Source: Chryseosolibacter sp964493505 (lineage in GTDB: Bacteria; Bacteroidota; Bacteroidia; Cytophagales; Cyclobacteriaceae). Taken from it: a stretch of DNA of 64,000 nucleotides. Positions 27,809 through 36,730 of this stretch are shown here, in pieces. The first letter of the stretch is position 1. Each line of letters starts with the position of its first letter. The stretch spans positions 27,389 through 91,388 of the forward strand of contig CAZBNP010000019.1 in assembly GCA_964493505.1 (NCBI GenBank). Reading direction: 5' to 3'. The notes below the pieces were generated by a model. That model did no database searches. It was not told the origin of the DNA and saw nothing but the letters and a program-made list of their open reading frames with translations. The translations under genes and the position numbers were made by a program.

Positions 27809-28573
27809 TCAGATCAACACAATGTTAATAATCAACAAAACGAATGCGGTGACGTTCAGGTTGAAACAAAACTCCACTCGCTTCCTGTATCTCAACGCCA
27901 GCAATGAATTTACGAAGAGGAGGATTGGAAAAAAAATGTGTGTGGAGTACATATACGCAACCCACGCGATATAGGTTCCATCGCTAGCCGACAGCGTCAT
28001 GATTGAACCAAAAATACGGCTTACGCCAAGTTGAATCGCGCCATCCTCAGGAAACTCAGAGGGGTCAATGTGGTCGATTTGAATTTCCTCGCCGGAACGG
28101 GTAAGGACAGCGAAGGAAGTCTCCCTGCTCCTGATGGAAAGTATCTGGCTGATCTGATCGTCCTGCTGCCGGTAGGGAAGCAAATAATCAACAAAGAACA
28201 AGGTCGTAAAGATGATCCCGACCCTGCTGACCCACAACAAATAAGGAAGGTAACTGCGCATAAGAATATACGATTGCGGGGGGCCTGTCGGCCGTGGTGG
28301 ACGCGGGCGTCTCCTGTATGCCGGGTCGCGGTGTGTGCGACGCACAGGTTCCGCGGCGACGAAAGGATTTGCGAGTTTCGCATCGTAGGCCGCGCGCTTA
28401 TCCGCATCGCCCAACACTTCGTAGGCCTCATTGATCTCCTGGAAACGATCAGATGCCGCTGAAACCGGGTTCTTGTCAGGATGGTAGCGGAACGCCAGCT
28501 TTCTGAAAGCTCTCTTTACCTCAGTTTCAGAGGCTGATGAAGATATACCCAGAATGGCATAGTAGTCTTTCAC
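27809..28573 (-). CDS. membrane-anchored J-domain protein
   Basis: A 254-residue protein with an N-terminal J domain (DYYAILGISSSASETEVK, HPD at about residues 31-33, ending near residue 66). A proline/arginine-rich linker follows (RRRPRPPRPTGPP), then four hydrophobic segments (about 108-128, 190-205, 205-225, 235-254). J domains stimulate Hsp70 ATPase; this one would recruit DnaK to the membrane. It lacks the zinc-finger and client-binding parts of DnaJ. Two-gene operon with the SUI1 protein. Confidence 0.85.
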   Translation of the reverse strand: MKDYYAILGISSSASETEVKRAFRKLAFRYHPDKNPVSAASDRFQEINEAYEVLGDADKRAAYDAKLANPFVAAEPVRRTHRDPAYRRRPRPPRPTGPPQSYILMRSYLPYLLWVSRVGIIFTTLFFVDYLLPYRQQDDQISQILSIRSRETSFAVLTRSGEEIQIDHIDPSEFPEDGAIQLGVSRIFGSIMTLSASDGTYIAWVAYMYSTHIFFPILLFVNSLLALRYRKRVEFCFNLNVTAFVLLIINIVLI

Positions 28574-28585
28574 ATCGGAGGCAGA

Positions 28586-28623
28586 AAAAAAAATGAAATC
28601 ACGCCCGAACGCGCGATTTCATC
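28586..28623 (-). terminator. rho-independent terminator after the second universal stress gene
   Basis: Read on the minus strand, an 8-bp stem (ATGAAATC with GATTTCAT) continues with CGC/GCG after one mismatch and is followed by nine T residues (A run at 28586-28594 on plus). Confidence 0.8.
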
Positions 28624-28641
28624 ACGGCAAGCGGTAAAGTC

Positions 28642-29496
28642 TTACCGTTGTTTGGTCACAAATGTCAATACCGGTCGCTTGGAGTGCGATACCACCTCTT
28701 CAGCAATACTTCCCGCGAGCACATGCGCAAATCCAGTGCGACCGCGCGTTGCCATAGCGATGAGGTCGGCATTGATGCTATCAGCAAAGTAAATTATTCC
28801 TTCCTCTTCCGTGAGATCGTTGAAGATGTTGATCGTATAATCTTTGAGCCGCAGCTTTTTAGCAAAGTTCTGCATGTATTTCTCCACAATCGCATCGCGC
28901 TGGAAGTTGCCCGGCGTATTTACCCTGACCAGGTGGATAGTCGAGCCATACAATTGCTGCGTGTTACGGACAATGCGGGAGAACACCTCTTCTTCCTCGC
29001 TCATTGATGTCGCATACACAATATTTTTGAAGTCTGTTGTAACCGGCTTCTTATGGACTGTGAGCACCGGGCACTTCGAATGCCTTACAACCTTCTCGGT
29101 GTTCGTTCCAATGACCATTTCTTTGAGTTTTGAACGCCCGGCTGTACCCATTACCACGAGCTCTACGTTTTGCTCGGCAACGATATCACGCATCCCGTAA
29201 AAGGCAGTTCCAACTCTCAATTCCTTTTTCACCTTTACACCGGCTGCCTTGACTTCCTCAAAGGTCTTTTCCATTTGCTTCCTGGCGCGATCTATCAACC
29301 TCATCGTGAAAAGCTTCTCCTCCCATCCGCCGGAAACGTTTACTTCACCAGTAATGTTGAAGGAGGCCCCTGAAGCCGCCTCAACAACATGCAACAGGAT
29401 CAGTTCTGCCTTAGCCTTTTTGGCGACATCTATCGCGACGTCGACCGCGTTTTGAGCAGGCTTGGAAAAATCAGTGGGGACAAGAATTCTTTTCAT
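28642..29496 (-). CDS. universal stress protein, tandem UspA domains
   Basis: Protein of 284 residues. Domain one starts MKRILVPTDFSKPAQNAVDV and contains VVMGTAGRSKLKEMVIGTN. Domain two (from about residue 153) contains IAMATRGRTGFAHVLAGS, so both halves keep a G-x2-G type nucleotide-binding pattern, unlike the paralogue at 20573. Single gene with a clear terminator. Confidence 0.92.
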   Translation of the reverse strand: MKRILVPTDFSKPAQNAVDVAIDVAKKAKAELILLHVVEAASGASFNITGEVNVSGGWEEKLFTMRLIDRARKQMEKTFEEVKAAGVKVKKELRVGTAFYGMRDIVAEQNVELVVMGTAGRSKLKEMVIGTNTEKVVRHSKCPVLTVHKKPVTTDFKNIVYATSMSEEEEVFSRIVRNTQQLYGSTIHLVRVNTPGNFQRDAIVEKYMQNFAKKLRLKDYTINIFNDLTEEEGIIYFADSINADLIAMATRGRTGFAHVLAGSIAEEVVSHSKRPVLTFVTKQR

Positions 29497-29582
29497 GTTC
29501 GCGGGATTAATTATTTTAACTCAAATAAAGCCAAATATTTCAAGAAATTGTAAGCCTGGTAGCGCAATTTACTCCCGCACAA

Positions 29583-30059
29583 CTACAGGAATGCTTCTTT
29601 AACGAAATACCAGCCCATCACAAAACAAGTAATGAGCTTCAGCAGCGTGCCCAACAGAAATCCGACGAACGACCCTACCGCTGCCCGCAGGGCGTCGCCC
29701 GATCCCGCATTTCCCATCAATTCTCCAATAAATGCACCGACGAAAGGACCGAGAATCAGACCCAAAGGGCCAAACCACAAGCCTGCGAACAGTCCGATCG
29801 CACAGCCCCACACGCCAAACTTTGTCCCTCCGAACCGCCGGGTTCCGTAAATCGGAATAATATAATCCAGGCCCACCACAACGAGTGTGATCAATGCCCA
29901 GATGAGAAGGAATCGGGTGCCGAATACCGGCTCCGATTGGAGCTGCTGAATGAGCAGTGCGAGGTAACACAGCGGTGGCCCCGGAAGAAACGGAAGAATA
30001 CAACCCGCAAGTCCCACCACCATTAACAGTATCCCGAATGAAAGCCACAGAACATCCAT
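29583..30059 (-). CDS. DUF456 family membrane protein
   Basis: Small integral membrane protein (158 aa) with four to five membrane segments and glycine-rich sequences (GLAGCILPFLPGPPL, GLFAGLWFGPLGLILGPFVGAFIGEL, shown here as separate parts GLWFGPLGLI and GPFVGAFIGEL). These match DUF456. Function unknown. Monocistronic; an inverted repeat separates it from the gene upstream. Confidence 0.85.
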   Translation of the reverse strand: MDVLWLSFGILLMVVGLAGCILPFLPGPPLCYLALLIQQLQSEPVFGTRFLLIWALITLVVVGLDYIIPIYGTRRFGGTKFGVWGCAIGLFAGLWFGPLGLILGPFVGAFIGELMGNAGSGDALRAAVGSFVGFLLGTLLKLITCFVMGWYFVKEAFL

Positions 30060-30132
30060 GCCTTAAAAATGCCCATAAAATCCGCGCGGAACAATACGGA
30101 TACAAGCCATTTGGCGGCTGGCTAAAATAACA

Positions 30133-30173
30133 GATCAACTTTTGAAAGCACAGCGCGCCTCCAAAAGTTGATC
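30133..30173 (-). terminator. inverted repeat, possible terminator
   Basis: A perfect 12-bp inverted repeat (GATCAACTTTTG and CAAAAGTTGATC) with a 17-nt loop lies 24 bp downstream of the secreted-protein gene. The minus strand after it (TGTTATTTTA) is only moderately T-rich, so termination is likely but not certain. Confidence 0.55.
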
Positions 30174-30197
30174 CATCAGCGATCGCAACACCGCTTG

Positions 30198-30761
30198 TCA
30201 GTCAATAAACTCTCGCGCGTGCCCCTTGCCGTCGGAGACTGAGATCGTCCGATACCCTTCAACATTGTTCAGGTTGTAAAGGGCTGCAAAGTCGCCGTTC
30301 ACTTTCTCGGTTGACTCGTACAGCAACTTTTTGTTCTCGCCGTAGATGCGGACGGTGAGGAACCTGGAACCCTGATTCGGTACACACAGTACGTACTTGT
30401 GTTCGTTGTCGTTGACGCGCGTCAACTTCGCGGTGAGCGTTCTATCGGGACTTGTGTGCTTTATCTTTTTGCGTTTCACACCATTGTTGTCTGTCAGTTC
30501 AATAAAGTAGATGCCCGACGGCAACTCAGAAAAATTATAAGGACGCATAAAATCCTCCGTGTTCTGCATCACTTCCCTGTAAATCCGTCGTCCATTCTCA
30601 TTGTAGATGGCTACCTTTACAGTTCCACTTTCTTCACCACGGTAAAAAAGTTTAACGAGTGATCCGTGTTTCACAACCGAGACACCTGTCGGCGATTCAG
30701 GCGCCGCATACACCTGAACAACAGCCGCCAGCATAACAACCAGTACCAAAAATTTTTTCAT
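30198..30761 (-). CDS. secreted protein with two sorting-domain-like beta-sandwiches
   Basis: Exported protein of 187 residues; signal peptide ends near VQVYA. Two similar segments follow. The first (about 48-105) has VKVAIYNENGRRIYRE and ELPSGIYFIELTDNNGVKRKKI; the second (about 130-187) has LTVRIYGENKKLLYES and GYRTISVSDGKGHAREF. Each resembles the fold of a T9SS C-terminal domain, but the last residues (REFID) lack the usual basic tail, so it may not be a sorting signal. Function unknown. Similar small proteins are common in Bacteroidota. Confidence 0.65.
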   Translation of the reverse strand: MKKFLVLVVMLAAVVQVYAAPESPTGVSVVKHGSLVKLFYRGEESGTVKVAIYNENGRRIYREVMQNTEDFMRPYNFSELPSGIYFIELTDNNGVKRKKIKHTSPDRTLTAKLTRVNDNEHKYVLCVPNQGSRFLTVRIYGENKKLLYESTEKVNGDFAALYNLNNVEGYRTISVSDGKGHAREFID

Positions 30762-30955
30762 AAGGTTTGTATTTGATTATGCTCATAAGACGGCGCGTTG
30801 CAATCGTTAGTTGCGCGTGAAATGAAATATAGATCAAATAATTGTGTAACCTTTTTTCGATACCCCAAACCACGCGATGCATAGAAGATCCTCTATCACT
30901 GATGTGACGCGAGTGACCTCAAACGTAAAGTGATTGTGAAAAGTTGGAAAGAAAA

Positions 30956-31489
30956 TTAATACTTCACCAGGAAATCCGGAGTCATACCGAACCGCTTCTC
31001 GATCTTGCCAGCGCCGGGCAGGAAACTCAGGTTGATCAGAAATGAAAACGCGACGATCTCGGCGTCAAACGACTTCACCAAATCACCTGCCGCGCAAGAC
31101 GTGCCACCCGTAGCCAGCACGTCATCATGCACGATCACACGGCTCCCCTTGCTGAATGCATCGACGTGGATCTCAATCTCCGCTGAGCTATATTCAAGTT
31201 CAAAACGTTGAGTACGGGATTGAAAGGGCAGCTTGCCCGCTTTGCGAACCGGCACAAAACTACATCCGAGTTCATACGCCAGCGCCGCCCCGAAGATGAA
31301 GCCACGTGCTTCAACGCCAGCCACGGCATTAACGTTGCGGTCCCGGTAAAGATCGGCCATGTGTTTTACGATCTGCCGCGACAACTGAGGGTTGGCAAGT
31401 ACAGGAGTAATGTCTTTGAAGACCACTCCGGCTTTCGGGTAGTCGGAAATATTGCGAATAGTGGATTTGATTTCATCGGTCAAAGACAT
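30956..31489 (-). CDS. apt: adenine phosphoribosyltransferase
   Basis: Purine salvage enzyme making AMP from adenine and PRPP, 177 residues. The PRPP-binding motif VIVHDDVLATGGTSCAA is at about residues 117-133. The N-terminal YPKAGVVFKDITPVL and VAGVEARGFIFGAALAYEL are diagnostic. The start is the ATG at 31489 (MSLTDEIKSTIRNI). It lies downstream of the putative outer-membrane protein with a 110-bp gap. Confidence 0.96.
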   Translation of the reverse strand: MSLTDEIKSTIRNISDYPKAGVVFKDITPVLANPQLSRQIVKHMADLYRDRNVNAVAGVEARGFIFGAALAYELGCSFVPVRKAGKLPFQSRTQRFELEYSSAEIEIHVDAFSKGSRVIVHDDVLATGGTSCAAGDLVKSFDAEIVAFSFLINLSFLPGAGKIEKRFGMTPDFLVKY

Positions 31490-31522
31490 AGTGGTATTCT
31501 TTATTTAAATGGTAGGCGCACA

Positions 31523-31534
31523 ACGGGTACCCGT
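31523..31534. promoter_or_regulatory. 12-bp palindrome upstream of apt
   Basis: ACGGGTACCCGT is a perfect palindrome 34 bp before the apt ATG. It could be an operator; only one copy was seen and no regulator is nearby. Confidence 0.25.
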
Positions 31535-31599
31535 GTTACCGGCATCAGTATTAAAAAGTGTTCCCGCAAATTCGCCCGGCGGAGTGATCAAAAACCGGG

Positions 31600-32667
31600 T
31601 CATTGTTTCTCGAACGATTCGACTTTGTCATCAAGGTTGCTGCCAAAGACGGGAAAGCTTATTCTGAGCAGTGCATAGAATGATCTTCCTTCGATACTTG
31701 GGCGGTAGCCAATTTCCCCTCCATAAGACCAGCTAAACGACCTGTTGAACCGGCCATCGATACCGGCTCTCGCTCCAAACGACCGGAGTTTAATCGGGTC
31801 GACGGAATATACCCGGGTTTCCGGCGCGGTAGCTCCGGCAGGCGTTGCGGTGTAGACAATGTCATCCACACTCATGGAAGGCGAGTAGATAAGATCAAAG
31901 AAAACCGTGAACATCAGATCGTCCACTCCTTCTTCATAGTTGTCAAAGTTAATAGCCACATTGCGTACCCACGACATCGACCCGCCGAGGTAGACATTTG
32001 TTGATGCAATATTGGAAAAGACATTGAGCGGACGTTCGCGACCGGCTCGCTCAAACGTCAGCGGGAGTCCGTTACCCTCCGGATCTTTCAGATCATTGTT
32101 GGTCAGGCCCTGGGTGCTGATGGCCCTGGTGAGATCCGTAGAACTCTTCCAGAGGAGAGTACCTCCCCGCAGCCCATAGATCTTTCTGACCTTCGCGGGA
32201 ACCTCGGCAGACAGCGGCACCCGCGACGCCCATCGGTTGCCTTTGTAACTCTTTCTATATAGGATCATCTTGGTTTTCGAATTCTCTTCAAAGTCGCGGA
32301 GGTGATAGGTGGCACCAAACTCAAAATAATTGAAGACCTGCGCACGATTGTCGAGTTCACTGTTGTCGAGCGCCAGGTCCCGGCTGAAATCGTAGAACTT
32401 CCGGCTATAAGACTTCCTGAACTGGGCTCGGAAATCGGCCTTATCCCGGTAATAATACAGGGCTTCCAGGCCGAATCCGGCGTTGACATTGGTCGCGAAA
32501 AGCTCACCATAAAGGGGCTGGACACCGATAAAAAGCTTGTTTACAGCATAGGGTTCGTCATAGATCTGCTCGAACGTAACGGCAGTCTTGTCAGGACGGC
32601 TCTGTGCAAAAAGGCAGCTCTGAATGGCTGCGAACACAGGCAACAGGACGAAAAAAATTCTTTTCAT
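31600..32667 (-). CDS. putative outer-membrane beta-barrel protein
   Basis: Exported protein of 355 residues with a signal peptide ending at LFAQS. The mature part is rich in aromatic residues alternating with polar ones (GFGLEALYYY, FNYFEFGATYHL, SFYALLRISFPVF), which suggests a beta-barrel. No named family is recognised with certainty. It ends in FGSNLDDKVESFEKQ rather than a terminal aromatic, which is atypical for porins. Divergent from the DedA gene. Confidence 0.6.
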   Translation of the reverse strand: MKRIFFVLLPVFAAIQSCLFAQSRPDKTAVTFEQIYDEPYAVNKLFIGVQPLYGELFATNVNAGFGLEALYYYRDKADFRAQFRKSYSRKFYDFSRDLALDNSELDNRAQVFNYFEFGATYHLRDFEENSKTKMILYRKSYKGNRWASRVPLSAEVPAKVRKIYGLRGGTLLWKSSTDLTRAISTQGLTNNDLKDPEGNGLPLTFERAGRERPLNVFSNIASTNVYLGGSMSWVRNVAINFDNYEEGVDDLMFTVFFDLIYSPSMSVDDIVYTATPAGATAPETRVYSVDPIKLRSFGARAGIDGRFNRSFSWSYGGEIGYRPSIEGRSFYALLRISFPVFGSNLDDKVESFEKQ

Positions 32668-32830
32668 AAGTCCAGGTAAGGTGGCATTATAACAGTAAAA
32701 TTAGCAAAATATGCGTAAGAAAATTACTTTTTGAGTTACCTTGCCGGCTTAGTGGAAACAGTATTGCTCTGAGCCTGGACGGTTTTGGCGTAAACTTTTT
32801 CTGCCAGAATCGATACACTAACCCAAAATC

Positions 32831-33481
32831 ATGTTCGCCGACGTTCAATTCCTGAATATACTAGCCATTTTTGACACGTTTAACCCTGAAACCATCATAC
32901 AATTTGGCGGGCTGGGGCTGCTCTTACTTATTATCTTCGCAGAAACGGGGGTCTTCTTTGGCTTCTTCCTCCCGGGCGACTCTCTTCTATTTGTAGCAGG
33001 ACTTTTAGCCGGGTCGGAGTACCTGGAAATTAATGTCTGGCTCATGATAGTGCTCCTGATTATCGCCGCGGTATCGGGCTCGCTGGTCGGGTACCTCACC
33101 GGACGTTGGGCCGGGGGCTACCTGATGAATCGAAAAGACAGCTTCTTTTTCAAGAAAAAGTATATCGACATCACACAGGCATTTTACCAGAAGCATGGCA
33201 TGATGGCCTTTATCCTGGGCAGGTTCCTGCCGGTAGTGCGGACATTTGTGACAATACTCGCCGGTATGGCGGGGATTGAATTTGTTAAATTTCTGATTTT
33301 CAACTTTTTAGGAGCTACAATTTGGATTTTTACCATGGTTTTGGCTGGTCACTTCCTCGGCCGCCTTTTCCCGAATATCACCTCCTACCTTGAGCTGATC
33401 GTCATCTCGATGATTCTCATTTCCGCTATCCCTGTTATTGTGACGTGGTTCAGGAACAGGAAATTATTGGCCAAGGATTAG
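32831..33481 (+). CDS. DedA family membrane protein
   Basis: Polytopic protein of 216 residues. The DedA signature is clear: ETGVFFGFFLPGDSLLF near residue 40, GSLVGYLTGRWAG, and FILGRFLPVVRTFVTILAGMAG (conserved arginines in GRFLPVVRT, about residues 130-138). DedA proteins flip lipids such as undecaprenyl phosphate or phosphatidylethanolamine across the inner membrane and help keep the proton motive force. Single gene upstream of the TonB operon. Confidence 0.93.
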   Translation: MFADVQFLNILAIFDTFNPETIIQFGGLGLLLLIIFAETGVFFGFFLPGDSLLFVAGLLAGSEYLEINVWLMIVLLIIAAVSGSLVGYLTGRWAGGYLMNRKDSFFFKKKYIDITQAFYQKHGMMAFILGRFLPVVRTFVTILAGMAGIEFVKFLIFNFLGATIWIFTMVLAGHFLGRLFPNITSYLELIVISMILISAIPVIVTWFRNRKLLAKD

Positions 33482-33669
33482 ACTGTAAACTTTTAAAAAA
33501 AAGACATATTTGCCCGGGCGTCCGGAATGCTGATGGCAGATGGAAACCTTAGAATCGTCAAAGAAAATAAAGAATTATTTTGCAGTTCATGTGAAAAACA
33601 GGATTTTTAACGCTCTTTGCTTACTTTTACCAACTAACATTCAACTTAGAAACCTAAATTACTATTAAC

Positions 33670-34491
33670 ATGGCACAAAAACGTGGTGGCTCATTGGGAG
33701 AAAGCCTCAGATCAACTTTTACAGCAATTGTTATTCCTTTAGAAATTGTCATTGCGGTACTAATTTATTTATATGTTCTTGGAAACCCTGCCAACTTTGA
33801 AGGTGGTGACCCGAACAACCACCCACTTCCCGGCAACTGGTTGGGAATTATTTATAAAGGGCGGATTGTTGTAGCGGGTCTGATCGCACTCTTGCTGATC
33901 CTCTTAACTTTCGCAATTGAGCGTTTCATAACGATCAGCAGCGCCACCGGTCGCGGTAACATCAGGAAATTTGTTTCCAGAGTCCGTGCAATGATCGCCG
34001 ATGGTAAAATCACACAGGCTATTCAGGAATGCGATCGTCAACGCGGTTCCGTTGCGAATGTTGTCAAGGCCGGTTTGCTGAAATTCGATGAACTCTCTGG
34101 TAATACTGAACTGGAACCTGATAAAAAAGTGTTGTTAGTTCAAAAGGACATCGAAGAGACCACTCAGTTGGAAATGCCGATGCTTGAGCGCAACCTCGTA
34201 ATCATTGCGACAATTGCGTCAGTAGCAACACTCATGGGTCTGTTGGGAACAGTTACAGGTATGATCGCCGCCTTTACTGCGATGGCAACTTCAGGTGCTC
34301 CTGATGCGGTAGCGCTTGCGAACGGTATTTCCGAGGCCCTTATCAACACGGCACTCGGTGTGGGTACATCGGCTCTTGCGATCATCTTCTATAACTATTT
34401 CACTAGCAAGATCGATGCGCTGACATACGGAATTGACGAAGCATCATACAGCATCATTCAGAATTTCACTGCCCGCTCCGGCAAGGAGTGA
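33670..34491 (+). CDS. exbB: MotA/TolQ/ExbB proton channel family protein
   Basis: Proton-channel subunit of the TonB energising complex, 273 residues. Membrane segments are at about 18-38, 75-92, 175-200 and 215-235. The conserved ERFITISS, LERNLVIIATIASVATLMGLLGTVTGM and EALINTALGVGTSALAI (here given in parts: GLLGTVTGMIAAF, ALINTALGVGTSA) are diagnostic. First gene of exbB-exbD-exbD-tonB. The longer N-terminus is usual in Bacteroidota. Confidence 0.93.
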   Translation: MAQKRGGSLGESLRSTFTAIVIPLEIVIAVLIYLYVLGNPANFEGGDPNNHPLPGNWLGIIYKGRIVVAGLIALLLILLTFAIERFITISSATGRGNIRKFVSRVRAMIADGKITQAIQECDRQRGSVANVVKAGLLKFDELSGNTELEPDKKVLLVQKDIEETTQLEMPMLERNLVIIATIASVATLMGLLGTVTGMIAAFTAMATSGAPDAVALANGISEALINTALGVGTSALAIIFYNYFTSKIDALTYGIDEASYSIIQNFTARSGKE

Positions 34492-34509
34492 AAGCATAAT
34501 TGAACGATA

Positions 34510-35106
34510 ATGGGAAAAATTAAAGTAAACAGGACTCCGCCTTCGCTTGACATGACCCCGATGGTCGACCTGGCATTCTTGCTTGTCACATTCTTCATGT
34601 TGACGACAACGTTTGCTCCGGATGAGCCTGTGGTGGTGGATATTCCAAAATCGGTTTCGGAAATCATTCTTCCGGACAGAGACAGGATCATTATCAGCAT
34701 CGCTGACGATGGTCGGGTTTTCTTCGATATGGACAACAAAAACCACCGCGCTCAAATGCTGAGGCTGATGGGCGACAAGTACGGTGTCGCGTTCACAGAC
34801 GAACAGATAGCTAGCTTCTCGATCCTGACCGGCTTCGGAGTTCCGCTGGGAACTCTTCCGCAGTTTCTGGACCTGAGCTCGGAAGAACGAAGGTCTGTGC
34901 AGCAACCCGGCATTCCCGCCGACTCGGCAAACAATGAACTCGCCGACTGGGTTGTGTACGCACGGATCAGTAATCCGATGGTGAGAATAGCGATAAAAGG
35001 CGACCGCGATACTAACTACAAAGTGGTGCAGCGTGTGATAAATACGCTGATTGACCGCAAGGTTTTGCGATTCAACCTTATTACATCACTGGAACAAGAA
35101 GTTTAA
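34510..35106 (+). CDS. exbD: ExbD/TolR family protein (first copy)
   Basis: Single-pass inner-membrane protein (198 aa) with a periplasmic domain. TPPSLDMTPMVDLAFLLVTFFMLTT is the ExbD core, including the proton-carrying aspartate in MVDLAFLL (about residue 19). It is longer than usual because of an insertion before the periplasmic domain. Starts 18 bp after exbB. Confidence 0.92.
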   Translation: MGKIKVNRTPPSLDMTPMVDLAFLLVTFFMLTTTFAPDEPVVVDIPKSVSEIILPDRDRIIISIADDGRVFFDMDNKNHRAQMLRLMGDKYGVAFTDEQIASFSILTGFGVPLGTLPQFLDLSSEERRSVQQPGIPADSANNELADWVVYARISNPMVRIAIKGDRDTNYKVVQRVINTLIDRKVLRFNLITSLEQEV

Positions 35107-35124
35107 CGTTTAAGTTATAAACAC

Positions 35125-35658
35125 ATGGCAGAAGTACAGCAAGGTGGTGGCGACAGCAAGAAGGGCGGTAAGGTTCGTGCGAAAAAGATGTCAACGAAGA
35201 TCGATATGACGCCAATGGTCGACTTGGCGTTTCTTCTCCTGACGTTCTTCCTCCTTACCACGACTTTCAATAAGCCGAAGACCATGGAGGTCAACATGCC
35301 TGATAAGGTAGACGATGAGACCCAGCAGACCAAGATCAATGAACGAGATATTCTGAATCTTGTGCTTGCCGAAAACGACAAGATATTCTATTGGGTCGGG
35401 CTCGAACCGCCAATTAATGAAACGAATTATTCGAAAGACGGTATCAGGAAGGTGGTATTGGAACACACGCGCGCGAATCCCAAAATGATGGTGCTCATCA
35501 AGCCAAAAGATGAGTCCCGCTACGAGAATATGGTGAATATCCTCGATGAGATGGATATCACCGACACGAAAAGATACGCGATTGTGGACTATACTCCGGA
35601 TGATACGGCAATCATCACGGGAAACATCCCGGTTGAGGAAGTGACGCAGGAACAATAA
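35125..35658 (+). CDS. exbD: ExbD/TolR family protein (second copy)
   Basis: Second ExbD of 177 residues. It begins with a glycine/lysine-rich tail, then STKIDMTPMVDLAFLLLTFF with the proton-relay aspartate. The two ExbD copies share the membrane segment but differ in the periplasmic domain; Bacteroidota usually have two. Starts 18 bp after the first copy. Confidence 0.92.
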   Translation: MAEVQQGGGDSKKGGKVRAKKMSTKIDMTPMVDLAFLLLTFFLLTTTFNKPKTMEVNMPDKVDDETQQTKINERDILNLVLAENDKIFYWVGLEPPINETNYSKDGIRKVVLEHTRANPKMMVLIKPKDESRYENMVNILDEMDITDTKRYAIVDYTPDDTAIITGNIPVEEVTQEQ

Positions 35659-35711
35659 TTTTTTATGGAATTTCTGTTCCCTGGGCATCATCTAGAAGAA
35701 AATAAGAAATT

Positions 35712-36503
35712 ATGAAAGCATCAAGCAACACTATGGCACCCCGTTGGGAAGACATAGTCTTCGAAAACCGCAATAAGGCCTACGGCGCGTACGCGCTTAG
35801 AACCATCTATTCGAAGAATGTTATTGTAGGTGTCTTGATCACACTGGTGATTATGGCACTGGTGTTCTATTCATCGGATATAATGGCGCTCTTCAAAAAA
35901 GAAGAGATAGTGGAAAAAGCTCCGCCGAGAAAGCTGGTTTACACCGAGCTTTCGGCGCCACCGCCGATAGACAAACCGAAGCCACCGCCACCACAGGTGC
36001 AGTTGCCAAAACTGCAAAAGGTGATCAAATTCGTTCCGCCGAAGGTTGTGAAGGAAGAAGTCGTTGAGGAAATACCCACGATTGAAGAAATCAAACAACA
36101 CGAGGTAGCGGCAGTGGCCATTGAAGGACCGACAGAGATCGTATTTGACGAGCCTGTTGCAGAAGTGGTTGTCGAGGAGGATGAAAACAAAATCTTCACC
36201 GTGGTTGAACAACAGCCCGAGTTTGAGGGTGGATACGCAGCCATGATGGCGTTTATTAAGAAGAACATGAGATACCCGGCCAGTGCTCGCCGTATGGGTG
36301 TTGATGGTACTGTTTACGTCAGCTTCGTAGTGAGTAAAGACGGTACAATCAGCGAGGTAAAAACCATCCGCGGTATCAGCGCCGACTGTGATCAGGAAGC
36401 TATGCGCGTTGTCTCTATGATGCCGCCGTGGAAGCCTGGAAAACAAAATGGCAAACCCGTATTCGTGAGATTTGTACTTCCGATCAAGTTCCAACTAAAT
36501 TAG
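35712..36503 (+). CDS. tonB: energy transducer TonB
   Basis: Protein of 263 residues. A membrane anchor (about 37-57) follows a short cytoplasmic N-terminus. The periplasmic linker is proline/lysine-rich (PPPIDKPKPPPPQVQLP) then Glu/Val-rich. The C-terminal TonB domain (about 165-263) has FEGGYAAMMAFIKKNMRYP, GTVYVSFVVSKDG and MPPWKPGKQNGKPV. It transfers energy to TonB-dependent outer-membrane receptors. Confidence 0.94.
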   Translation: MKASSNTMAPRWEDIVFENRNKAYGAYALRTIYSKNVIVGVLITLVIMALVFYSSDIMALFKKEEIVEKAPPRKLVYTELSAPPPIDKPKPPPPQVQLPKLQKVIKFVPPKVVKEEVVEEIPTIEEIKQHEVAAVAIEGPTEIVFDEPVAEVVVEEDENKIFTVVEQQPEFEGGYAAMMAFIKKNMRYPASARRMGVDGTVYVSFVVSKDGTISEVKTIRGISADCDQEAMRVVSMMPPWKPGKQNGKPVFVRFVLPIKFQLN

Positions 36504-36505
36504 CA

Positions 36506-36730
36506 TTGGAAGATCAAGGCGAAGATCGGAAACTCGATGTAGCGAAAGCGGTCGGACGGATCTTTGGAGTAATAATGGTTGTACTGTATTTCATACTCGG
36601 TACAACCTTTATTTTTTTTATAACCGAAGATAGAATCCCGGCGCATTACGCCAAACCCTTCGGAATTCTGTTGCTCCTCTACGCAGTGTACCGTGGGTAT
36701 AAGTATTTCAAGAAATATTGGACATCATGA
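36506..36730 (+). CDS. small membrane protein between tonB and the PstS-like gene
   Basis: About 74 residues: a polar N-terminus (MEDQGEDRKLDVAKAV), one long hydrophobic segment (GVIMVVLYFILGTTFIFF) and a second near the end (PFGILLLLYAVYRGY). I chose the TTG at 36506, just after the tonB stop; the open frame begins at 36428 inside tonB. It ends with ATGA overlapping the PstS-like gene. Function unknown; its place in the operon is the main clue. Confidence 0.65.
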   Translation: MEDQGEDRKLDVAKAVGRIFGVIMVVLYFILGTTFIFFITEDRIPAHYAKPFGILLLLYAVYRGYKYFKKYWTS